Below the pieces are notes generated by a model that worked only from the letters and a program-made list of their open reading frames with translations, did not search any database and had not been told where the DNA came from. Shown here piece after piece: positions 1 through 5,245 of a DNA stretch of 5,245 nt. This stretch comes from Chitinophagaceae bacterium (lineage in GTDB: Bacteria; Bacteroidota; Bacteroidia; Chitinophagales; Chitinophagaceae). Position 1 is the first letter of the stretch. Every line of letters starts with the position of its first letter. The DNA lies in assembly GCA_003526435.1 (NCBI GenBank), contig DPWF01000091.1, forward strand, positions 1 through 5,245. Direction: 5' to 3'. The position numbers and the translations under genes were made by a program.

Positions 1-59
1 AAAGTCAAGGCTGTCGAAAAACCTTGTATGTTTTGAGAAAAGAAGTGCGTTTTGCTTTA
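1..59. other. Left-edge region after the operon's last visible gene, no gene recognised
   Basis: No minus-strand ATG or GTG is present, so any further operon gene must start left of the window (a TTG at 8-6 is the only alternative start). A 5-bp stem CAAGG/CCTTG (6-10 with 22-26) around an 11-base loop is too weak to call a terminator. Short open frames on the plus strand run in from the edge and could be a convergent gene tail, but nothing supports one. Confidence 0.4.
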
Positions 60-617
60 TCAAAGCACAGTAAATGCAGCGGCAAATTCAGCTAAACTTT
101 TAAACCTAAGATCAATATCCGGGTGAGGGAAAGGCGTTTCAGGGTGTGTGGTAGCCAGATAAACAGTATGCATGCCCGCATTTCTGCCAAATTTCATATC
201 ACTGGGTCTGTTACCCACCATAATGCTTCTTGAAAGATCGATATCCGGAAAATCATGTTGCGCCTGAAATGCCATACCGGGCTGGGGTTTACGGTTGGGG
301 GAGTCGTCAGCTAAATCGGAACAGAAATAAATTTTATCGATGCGCCCACCGGCTTTTTCGATTACTAATAACATGTTCTGATGAATATTATCCAGGTCCT
401 CCAGACGCATCAGGCCCTTGCCTACACCTTTCTGGTTGGTAACAACTACAATATGTTTGAAACGGGTATTCAGTGATGCCAGCGCTTGCGGCACGGTATC
501 ATAAAACCTGAATTCGTCCCAATTCAACACATAATCATTGTTCTTTTCATGGTTCAATACACCATCCCGATCCAAAAAAAGTGTCCAGTCATTGTTTACC
601 TGTTCCAGTGCTAACAT
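60..617 (-). CDS. HAD-IIIA phosphatase, GmhB-like (heptose bisphosphate phosphatase candidate)
   Basis: This 185-residue HAD superfamily phosphatase probably removes a phosphate from a sugar phosphate. Its place directly after gmhA points to heptose 1,7-bisphosphate, the GmhB reaction. Motif I is FLDRDGVLN (14-22), with nucleophile D16 and acid/base D18. Motif II is VVVTNQKGVGKG (57-68), with T60. Motif III is NRKPQPGM (108-115), with K110. Motif IV is VGNRPSDMKFGRNAGM (134-149), with D140. Two points differ from classical GmhB. The zinc loop with its four Cys/His ligands is shortened to CSDLADDSPNRKP with a single Cys (C99), and the first motif IV Asp is N136. Because of these the exact substrate is uncertain, and a related small-sugar phosphatase is possible; no gene symbol is given. 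The gene starts 5 bases after gmhA, with an AAAGGA site 8 bases before the ATG, and ends in tandem stops TGA-TAA. Confidence 0.88.
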   Translation of the reverse strand: MLALEQVNNDWTLFLDRDGVLNHEKNNDYVLNWDEFRFYDTVPQALASLNTRFKHIVVVTNQKGVGKGLMRLEDLDNIHQNMLLVIEKAGGRIDKIYFCSDLADDSPNRKPQPGMAFQAQHDFPDIDLSRSIMVGNRPSDMKFGRNAGMHTVYLATTHPETPFPHPDIDLRFKSLAEFAAAFTVL

Positions 618-622
618 AGATC

Positions 623-1201
623 TTATCCTTTAAAAATGGCAGCTTCCGTGAGTTCACAAATAATATGTCCCAGCATAATATGACTCTCCTGAATACGTGG
701 AGTATCAGTAGATGGTATGTTTAATAAAAAATCAGAGAGTTCTTTCATTTTACCACCCGATGCACCTGTAAAGCCAACGGTAAGAATACCTTTACTGCGG
801 GCAGTTTCAAATGCTTTTACAATATTGGGTGAATTACCCGATGTACTGATGCCGATCAGCACATCTCCTTTTTGCATGGTACCATCTACTAAGCGGCTAT
901 AAATATCATCATAGCTATAATCGTTGGCTACCGCAGTGAGGTAAGAACTATTACAATGCAAAGCATCGGAAGGCAGTGCTCTTCTGTTTTTATAAAAACG
1001 TCCTGAAAATTCTGCAGCAAGGTGCTGGGCATCGGCGGCACTGCCACCATTACCACAGAACATTACTTTATGTCCCGATTCAAATGCAGCCACAACAGCA
1101 TCCGTTATTTGTTGTACCGTATTTTGCAACTGCCCGTCATTCAATATGGTTTGTTTCACTGTGATGGAGGCAGCGATGATGTCGTGAATTTTTGTTGCCA
1201 T
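623..1201 (-). CDS. gmhA: Sedoheptulose-7-phosphate isomerase (phosphoheptose isomerase)
   Basis: This 192-residue cytoplasmic SIS-domain enzyme should convert sedoheptulose 7-phosphate to glycero-manno-heptose 7-phosphate, the first step of NDP-heptose synthesis. The phosphosugar site shows FCGNGGSAADAQHLAAEF (48-65) and GISTSGNSPNI (117-127). The zinc ligands of GmhA are all in place: H60, E64, Q171 and H179, the last two within PRIQESHIMLGH (168-179). The usual ALTTD-S loop reads ALHCNSS (80-86), so an Asp is replaced by N84. I chose the ATG at 1201 because it gives the standard GmhA length and lies 4 bases after the glycosyltransferase stop. An in-frame ATG at 1279 would add 26 residues (MRKRNTTGRDLQ...) that overlap the upstream gene by 74 bases and do not resemble the family. 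The leader is AT-rich with no clear Shine-Dalgarno site. The GmhB-like phosphatase follows after 5 bases. A different SIS isomerase role is possible but less likely given the complete zinc site. Confidence 0.93.
   Translation of the reverse strand: MATKIHDIIAASITVKQTILNDGQLQNTVQQITDAVVAAFESGHKVMFCGNGGSAADAQHLAAEFSGRFYKNRRALPSDALHCNSSYLTAVANDYSYDDIYSRLVDGTMQKGDVLIGISTSGNSPNIVKAFETARSKGILTVGFTGASGGKMKELSDFLLNIPSTDTPRIQESHIMLGHIICELTEAAIFKG
626..631 (-). promoter_or_regulatory. Shine-Dalgarno-like site for the HAD phosphatase gene
   Basis: On the minus strand AAAGGA lies within the last codons of gmhA (Lys-Gly before the stop), with 8 bases between it and the ATG at 617. This is good spacing for ribosome binding and suggests translational coupling to gmhA. 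The other genes in the operon do not show such a site, which is usual in Bacteroidota, so chance is possible. Confidence 0.4.
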
Positions 1202-1205
1202 AAAA

Positions 1206-2345
1206 TTATACTTTACTTTTTTCAACCAACTGCCAGATGCTGTCTGTAAGTCCCTGCCAGTTGTATTTCTTTTTCTCATTGCGAAGATGAAACAAAAAAT
1301 GATCTTCGCCTAACTTGTATAGCTGCTGAATACCATTGGCAATGGCTTCAGGATGAGGTTCCGTAACAATACCTACCTGTTCATGTGGTACCATGGCCGG
1401 TAAAGCACCTACATTGGTAACCAGCATGGGTTTTTCAAAATGATATGAGAGCGGGGTGATGCCTGATTGCGTGGCATGACGATAAGGCTGTATCACAAAA
1501 TCGGCGGCGCAGAGATAATTACGCACTTCGTTGTCGGGAATAAAATCTGTTCTGAGTATGAGTAAGTCCCTGATGTTGAGTTGATCTATCAATTGCTGGT
1601 ATTGCTGCTCATTTTCGTAAAATTCTCCTGCAATCAGCAGGGTAGGAGCAAGCTGTTTTTCTTTCAATATGGCCAGCGCTTTCAGTAAAAGATCAAGTCC
1701 TTTATACTGTCTGATAAATCCAAAAAACAGGATGATGTTTTTATCTGTAGGGAGATCAAGAATTTTTCTTGCGGCAGCTTTAGTAATGGGCGCTCCAAAA
1801 TTATCATATAACGGATGAACAGTAGCAATAGCAGGTTTTTGGGTAAACTGCTTCAGGTCGTTCAGCACTTTTTCACTCATTGTAATAAATGCATCCACCG
1901 GCTGTACAAAGAAGCGCGTAAAAGCGGTATCACCGGCTCTTTTTTCATGTGGTATTACATTGTCGGCAATACAAACAATCGTAGTGCGACGATTTCTCCG
2001 AATGATACGGAGTATAGTACCCAAACACGGACCCATAAATGGTAGCCAATAACGAACCACAACAAGATCTGCGTTCTCTCTTCTGATTTTATTACCTGAG
2101 CGTACCCAGTTAAATGGATTGATGGAATTGATAACAGACCGGATCGTAAGATCAGTAGGCTTTGCTTCATTGCCATACTGCGATTTGCCGGGGAATAGAA
2201 ACGATGGGTATTGTAAAGAAAAACTATAAATAATTACTTCATGCCCCCCCTGCATAAACTCACGGGCCAGTCTTTCATTAAAAGTAGCAATGCCACCGCC
2301 TCTGAGTGGCCAGGCAGATCCGATGATGATAATTTTTTTCTTCAT
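1206..2345 (-). CDS. GT-B fold glycosyltransferase, family 4-like
   Basis: This 379-residue soluble or peripheral enzyme probably transfers a sugar from a nucleotide donor onto a growing surface glycan. The N-terminal Rossmann domain begins with KKKIIIIGSAWPLRGGGIA (2-20), whose Gly-rich loop is the usual acceptor-side feature. The C-terminal donor domain starts near 203 with NIILFFGFIRQYKGLDLLLKAL, continues with LLIAGEFY (236-243), and ends the nucleotide-sugar site with QPYRHATQSGITPLSYHFEKP (286-306) and LVTNVGALP (308-316). The EX7E motif of classical GT4 enzymes is not present: the EGFG part reads TQSG and the later EA reads SY. I have seen this SG-type variant in other Bacteroidota transferases. 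No signal peptide or membrane helix is evident. The gene starts 10 bases after the GT2 stop and ends 4 bases before the preferred gmhA start. Donor and acceptor are unknown. Confidence 0.92.
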   Translation of the reverse strand: MKKKIIIIGSAWPLRGGGIATFNERLAREFMQGGHEVIIYSFSLQYPSFLFPGKSQYGNEAKPTDLTIRSVINSINPFNWVRSGNKIRRENADLVVVRYWLPFMGPCLGTILRIIRRNRRTTIVCIADNVIPHEKRAGDTAFTRFFVQPVDAFITMSEKVLNDLKQFTQKPAIATVHPLYDNFGAPITKAAARKILDLPTDKNIILFFGFIRQYKGLDLLLKALAILKEKQLAPTLLIAGEFYENEQQYQQLIDQLNIRDLLILRTDFIPDNEVRNYLCAADFVIQPYRHATQSGITPLSYHFEKPMLVTNVGALPAMVPHEQVGIVTEPHPEAIANGIQQLYKLGEDHFLFHLRNEKKKYNWQGLTDSIWQLVEKSKV

Positions 2346-2355
2346 GCATCACTAA

Positions 2356-3300
2356 TCAGTCCAGTCCCGATTTTTCTTCTATAAGATATACATTTCTTTC
2401 TGAAGCATTGCGGGCTACCAGCTCGGCCACAAAACCCGTAAGGAAGAGTTGCATACCAATAATCATGGTTGTTAAAGCAATATAAAAGCTGGGTCTGTTG
2501 GTCAGCGAGAATTCAGCAGAAATAAATTTGGCAATGATGAGCCATATACTGGCTATTAAACCTACCAGAAAAGAGAGTGTTCCAAACAGACCAAAGAACT
2601 GCATGGGTCTTTTCCCAAACTTGCCAAGGAACATAATAGTGCCCAAGTCAAGAAAACCGTTTATAAAACGTTGCCAGCCAAATTTGGTTACGCCATATTT
2701 GCGGGGGCGGTGCTCCACCACTTTTTCACCAATCTTCCTGAACCCGCTCCATTTGGCCAGTATAGGAATATAGCGGTGCATTTCGCCGTATACTTCAATA
2801 CTCTTTACTACTTTTCTGCGATAGGATTTAAGACCACAATTGAAATCATGTAAACGGATACCTGAACTTTTCCGCGCTACAGCATTGAATAATTTGGAGG
2901 GGAGATTTTTGGTAAGCGTGTTGTCAAATCTTTTTTTCTTCCACCCACTCACCATATCATAACCTTCTTCAATAATCATGCGACGAAGTTCAGGTATCTC
3001 GTCGGGAGAATCCTGCATATCTGCATCCATGGTAATCACCACATCGCCACTGGCAGCTTTAAAGCCTTCATTCAGTGCCGCGGACTTACCATAATTACGC
3101 TGAAACTTGATACCCTTAAAATTTGTATTCTTTTTGCCAATGGTTTGAATGACTTCCCAACTGGCGTCGGTACTGCCATCGTCTACCAGGATCACTTCAT
3201 AGGAATAGCCGTTCTGTTGCATCACAGATTCAATCCACCCGCATAATTCGGGCAGCGACTCATCTTCATTATAAAGGGGAACGACTATTGACAGATCCAT
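2356..3300 (-). CDS. Family 2 glycosyltransferase, DPM1/GtrB/ArnC-like, membrane-anchored
   Basis: This 314-residue GT-A fold enzyme probably transfers a sugar from a nucleotide donor to a polyprenyl phosphate at the cytoplasmic face of the inner membrane. The N-terminal catalytic domain (about 1-225) shows the nucleotide-binding VPLYNE (7-12) and VDDGSTD (39-45), the FQRNYGKSAALNEG stretch (66-79), and the metal-binding DADMQDSP (92-99; DxD at D92/D94). It also has HDFNCGLKSYRR (151-162), GEMHRYIP (172-179) and HRPRKYGVTKFGWQR (197-211), all typical of this subfamily. Two hydrophobic helices follow at about 235-260 and 271-295, as in GtrB-like proteins. The length fits the family. Two nearby genes for heptose-phosphate metabolism suggest an envelope polysaccharide or glycolipid pathway, but the sugar and lipid acceptor cannot be read from the sequence. 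The start lies 8 bases after the DUF4199 stop, and the first residues (MDLSIVVPLYNE) place it correctly for the fold. Confidence 0.93.
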   Translation of the reverse strand: MDLSIVVPLYNEDESLPELCGWIESVMQQNGYSYEVILVDDGSTDASWEVIQTIGKKNTNFKGIKFQRNYGKSAALNEGFKAASGDVVITMDADMQDSPDEIPELRRMIIEEGYDMVSGWKKKRFDNTLTKNLPSKLFNAVARKSSGIRLHDFNCGLKSYRRKVVKSIEVYGEMHRYIPILAKWSGFRKIGEKVVEHRPRKYGVTKFGWQRFINGFLDLGTIMFLGKFGKRPMQFFGLFGTLSFLVGLIASIWLIIAKFISAEFSLTNRPSFYIALTTMIIGMQLFLTGFVAELVARNASERNVYLIEEKSGLD

Positions 3301-3308
3301 ACTTGAAT

Positions 3309-3851
3309 TTATAATTGATCCTCGAATTTAGGCTCTCTTCTGATAATAAGACTGATCAATAAAGATTTAACAAAGTTCCAGATCAACCCGATACCCAGGC
3401 CAAGGAATACCTGTTTGAAAGAAGTATGTGGAGGTTCATTCTGCGCTTTGGTCATGGCTTCTTCAATTTGTTGTTCAGAAGCACCGAATGATTCCATTAG
3501 TTTCTGTGTTTTTTGCATACTTATTTCCATCACTTTGGCAGTAAGATCGGGGTCAACCAATGCATATAAAACATAATTGCCAATTGCTTCTATCACAGCA
3601 TAAATAACATAAGCGAGGAACGTAAATTTAAGTGCCTCCGCAAAAGTCATCAGGTTACCATTTTGCTTACGCAGTTTGATGCCTCCTATGATTAATGTTA
3701 CAATTACATAAGGAATAAAAGTACAGATGCCTATGATAGACACATAAGTATCTGTGCTGGCCATGGCCCATCCGCCAAAATTGAGTGCCAGAAAAATTAA
3801 ACCGGTGATCACGCCATAAGTAATGGCTGCTTGATTGAAGTTGGGTTTCAT
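3309..3851 (-). CDS. DUF4199 family four-helix membrane protein
   Basis: This 180-residue inner-membrane protein has no established function. Hydrophobic segments lie at about residues 10-31, 36-58, 73-99 and 145-170. The loop between helices 3 and 4 (about 100-144) is hydrophilic, rich in Met, Gln and Glu, and probably helical. The pattern (short N-terminus running directly into helix 1, a GGIKLRKQNGN turn after helix 2, then a TFAEALKF segment, and a long loop before the last helix) matches DUF4199, a family found mainly in Bacteroidota. The protein ends in a short basic/acidic tail (RREPKFEDQL). It sits 12 bases after the dihydroorotase-like gene and 8 bases before the GT2 gene, so it is probably co-transcribed. 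The position beside a membrane glycosyltransferase could mean a role in envelope glycolipid work, but that is guesswork from context. The family assignment is by recognition of pattern and could be wrong in detail; the membrane topology is more secure. Confidence 0.85.
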   Translation of the reverse strand: MKPNFNQAAITYGVITGLIFLALNFGGWAMASTDTYVSIIGICTFIPYVIVTLIIGGIKLRKQNGNLMTFAEALKFTFLAYVIYAVIEAIGNYVLYALVDPDLTAKVMEISMQKTQKLMESFGASEQQIEEAMTKAQNEPPHTSFKQVFLGLGIGLIWNFVKSLLISLIIRREPKFEDQL

Positions 3852-3863
3852 GTATCAGTTGGT

Positions 3864-5126
3864 TTATGGTTGATGAATTTGACCTTTATGGATGGTAGCC
3901 ACTACAGCGCCTTTCATGGGTCTGTTCATAAAAGCCGAGTTGGCCGATTTACTTTTCAGGTTCTCTTTCGTCAACATACTGTTGGCCGATCTGGAGAACA
4001 AAGTCAGTTCTGCCTGTGCACCTTCCTGTATATTGGTCTTTGACAAACCAAAAATATTACGGGCATTATCAGATAACAATGCAACCGCTGTCTCATCATT
4101 TAACCCGGGTATGGTTTCATTCAATACAGCAAAAACGGTTTGTAAACCCAGCATGCCATAAGCCGCATATTCAAACTCGCAGGTTTTGTGATCCCAGTCC
4201 TGAGGTATATGATGTGAAGCAATACAATCTATCACTCCCTCTTCAACAGCCTTTCGCAAAGCCAGCATATCGGCTCTGGAACGAAGTGGTGGATTTACTT
4301 TTAAATTGGTATCGTATTCCTGCAAATCTTCATCACAGAAAAACAGGTGGTAAGGTGTAATGCTACAGGTTATTGATAAACCTTCTGTTTTGGCTGCTTT
4401 AATCAAAGCTACGCTATTGGCGGTTGAAATGCCTGTAATATGAAGCCTGGAGCCTGTATATCTTAATAAGTCAAGATCTCTTTTAATGATCAGCTCTTCC
4501 GCCAATGTGGGGAGTCCGGGTAGACCCAGTCTCGTGGAAACAATGCCTTCGTTCATCAGCCCGCCTGCTCCAATACTTTTATCAAGAGGTAATTGAATCA
4601 GCACCCCATCAAAGGCTTTTACATATTGCAGGGCCTTCAGGAAAAGACCGGGCGATTGTACAGGGCTCAACCCATCGGAGAAAGCCACGGCACCACTGTT
4701 GCGCATATCGTACATTTCGGCCAGTGAACTGCCTTCCATTTTTTTGGTGATGGCGCCAATAGGGAGGATGCTGGCGGGTAAATGCTGAGAGCCGAGTCTG
4801 ATATATTCAACCTGCGCTTTATTATCGGTAACAGGTTTATTGTCGGGTAAAGCAAATACCTGTGTATAACCACCAGTGGCAGCGGCGGCGGCCAGTGTAT
4901 CAAGGGTTTCTTTGTATTCAAAACCGGGATCGCAGCCATGTGCAAAAATATCGACCCATCCGGGCGAAACGGTCAGCCCTTCAGCAGTAATCTCTTTATC
5001 GGCTTTTGCTGCAATTTTTGATGCGATCTGCGTAATGATACCGTCCTCAATTAAAATATCCCTAACCTGTCCGTTGATAGATGCATTTGAATCGGCGATC
5101 TTAGCCTGCCTGATGAGGATCTTCAT
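3864..5126 (-). CDS. Dihydroorotase-like amidohydrolase, probably catalytically inactive (PyrC'-type)
   Basis: This 420-residue protein has the length and layout of a type I dihydroorotase, the pyrimidine-pathway enzyme that cyclises carbamoyl-aspartate. Family signatures run in order: PGWVDIFAH (55-63), GGYTQVFALPDNKPV (85-99), GAVAFSDG (145-152), RLHITGIST (227-235), TPYHL (257-261), KVNPPLR (276-282) and the ASHHIP segment (303-308). Metal and catalytic positions are badly eroded compared with active enzymes. The HxH pair reads F61/H63, the mid-barrel His is Q178, the His after HIC is G232, and the catalytic Asp of the usual TDHAPH segment is H305. Only H63 and D151 remain. The reading frame is intact, so this is a maintained protein rather than a decaying gene. 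Inactive dihydroorotase homologues are known as structural partners of aspartate transcarbamoylase in Pseudomonas; a similar role here is inference. It is the first gene of the six-gene operon, 12 bases before the DUF4199 gene. Automated annotation would probably call it pyrC, which the active-site residues do not support. Confidence 0.9.
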   Translation of the reverse strand: MKILIRQAKIADSNASINGQVRDILIEDGIITQIASKIAAKADKEITAEGLTVSPGWVDIFAHGCDPGFEYKETLDTLAAAAATGGYTQVFALPDNKPVTDNKAQVEYIRLGSQHLPASILPIGAITKKMEGSSLAEMYDMRNSGAVAFSDGLSPVQSPGLFLKALQYVKAFDGVLIQLPLDKSIGAGGLMNEGIVSTRLGLPGLPTLAEELIIKRDLDLLRYTGSRLHITGISTANSVALIKAAKTEGLSITCSITPYHLFFCDEDLQEYDTNLKVNPPLRSRADMLALRKAVEEGVIDCIASHHIPQDWDHKTCEFEYAAYGMLGLQTVFAVLNETIPGLNDETAVALLSDNARNIFGLSKTNIQEGAQAELTLFSRSANSMLTKENLKSKSANSAFMNRPMKGAVVATIHKGQIHQP

Positions 5127-5148
5127 GTAGCGGGTATAAAATTTTGTG

Positions 5149-5155
5149 CAATATA
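5149..5155 (-). promoter_or_regulatory. Weak candidate -7 element for the six-gene operon
   Basis: The minus strand reads TATATTG, one base short of the Bacteroidota TAnnTTTG -7 element, 22 bases upstream of the ATG at 5126. That would give a short AT-rich leader. No TTG/TTTG -33 element is visible at a suitable distance upstream (no CAA on the plus strand in 5157-5190). This is the best candidate seen for the operon promoter, but the call is weak. Confidence 0.22.
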
Positions 5156-5177
5156 ACCTGAATTTTTGTTTTACCCC

Positions 5178-5185
5178 TATATTTG
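5178..5185 (+). promoter_or_regulatory. Candidate forward -7 promoter element (TATATTTG)
   Basis: TATATTTG, followed by CA, is a full match to the TAnnTTTG -7 element of Bacteroidota sigma factors and points away from the operon, to the right. The -33 element is not convincing: a TTTTTG ends at 5168, only 9 bases before, and a TTTTG ends at 5146, 31 bases before; both are off the usual spacing. It may drive a divergent gene starting at or beyond the right edge. Confidence 0.4.
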
Positions 5186-5198
5186 CAGCCCCTTTCGG

Positions 5199-5227
5199 AT
5201 GGCTGATGGCTGATGTCAGATATCTGA
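5199..5227. repeat. Short tandem repeat ATGGCTG x2 followed by a 12-base palindrome
   Basis: ATGGCTG occurs twice in tandem (5199-5205, 5206-5212), followed by ATGTCAG. The perfect 12-base palindrome TCAGATATCTGA lies at 5216-5227. The cluster has a low-complexity TGAT/CAGA character similar to intergenic repeats I have seen in Chitinophagaceae-like genomes; that link is inference. The palindrome could also be an operator for a dimeric regulator. Confidence 0.45.
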
Positions 5228-5245
5228 TTTGTTTTTTACGGGACG

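Larger units (their letters stand above)
5127..5245. other. Divergent intergenic region at the right edge
   Basis: These 119 bases upstream of the dihydroorotase-like gene carry no supported gene. They hold the two promoter candidates and the repeat/palindrome cluster listed separately. A forward ATG at 5206 opens a frame (MADVRYLICFLRD) that stays open to the window end, but 13 codons are too few to call a gene. No tRNA, riboswitch or strong terminator is seen. Confidence 0.6.

Noticed and set aside
6..26. Possible terminator hairpin after the HAD phosphatase gene
   Set aside because: Only a 5-bp stem with an 11-base loop, and no clean U-tract after it in the transcript direction.
1202..1279. 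Upstream in-frame ATG at 1279 giving a 218-residue GmhA
   Set aside because: The added 26 residues overlap the end of the glycosyltransferase gene by 74 bases, look unlike any GmhA N-terminus, and the ATG at 1201 gives the usual 192-residue length with a 4-base gap.
4016..4360. Plus-strand open frame of 114 codons within the dihydroorotase-like gene
   Set aside because: It is antisense to a gene with clear family motifs, and its translation shows no recognisable domain; the other plus-strand frames across the window are shadows for the same reason.
4667..4945. Minus-strand open frame of 92 codons in another frame of the dihydroorotase-like gene
   Set aside because: It lies wholly inside the larger gene, is Pro-rich with no domain, and is an out-of-frame shadow.
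3864..5126. Plain annotation as an active dihydroorotase, pyrC
   Set aside because: Four of six metal/catalytic positions are substituted (F61, Q178, G232, H305), so the standard chemistry is unlikely.
5138..5145. AAAATTTT palindrome before the first gene
   Set aside because: An 8-base AT palindrome is expected by chance in an AT-rich leader.
5206..5245. Possible start of a divergent gene (MADVRYLICFLRD...)
   Set aside because: Only 13 codons are visible, the ATG sits in a low-complexity repeat, and no family can be recognised; kept as a note, not a gene.

Overview
The window looks like a piece of a Bacteroidota chromosome, most likely Chitinophagaceae or a close relative. This rests on the moderate-to-low GC content, the AT-rich gene leaders that mostly lack Shine-Dalgarno sites, a TAnnTTTG-type promoter element near the right edge, a DUF4199 membrane protein, and a style of dihydroorotase-like protein that I associate with this phylum. 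The taxonomic call is inference from sequence style, not from a search.

Layout: all six supported genes lie on the minus strand, so transcription runs from right to left. They are packed with gaps of only 4 to 12 bases, which strongly suggests one operon. In transcription order they are: a dihydroorotase-like protein (5126-3864), a four-helix DUF4199 membrane protein (3851-3309), a membrane-anchored family 2 glycosyltransferase of the DPM1/GtrB/ArnC type (3300-2356), a GT-B fold glycosyltransferase resembling family 4 (2345-1206), a sedoheptulose-7-phosphate isomerase, GmhA (1201-623), and a HAD-IIIA phosphatase resembling GmhB (617-60). The 119 bases right of the first gene (5127-5245) are intergenic as far as can be seen. 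They hold a candidate forward promoter element, a weak candidate promoter for the operon, and a short repeat/palindrome cluster. The 59 bases left of the last gene hold no recognisable gene.

How the genes fit together: the last four genes form a coherent glycoconjugate set. GmhA and the HAD phosphatase are the first and third enzymes of NDP-heptose synthesis. The GT2 protein would load a sugar onto a polyprenyl phosphate, and the GT4-like protein would transfer a sugar during surface polysaccharide or glycolipid assembly. The kinase and nucleotidyltransferase steps of the heptose route are not in the window.

The most notable point is the first gene. It keeps the overall dihydroorotase fold signatures over its full length, but four of the six metal-binding/catalytic positions are replaced (F61, Q178, G232, H305). 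It is therefore probably not an active dihydroorotase. It may be a structural partner of aspartate transcarbamoylase, as known for the inactive PyrC' proteins of Pseudomonas, or it may have another role. The HAD phosphatase also departs from classical GmhB: it lacks the zinc-binding Cys/His loop and has Asn in place of the first motif IV Asp. I see no mobile element, CRISPR array, RNA gene or broken gene.
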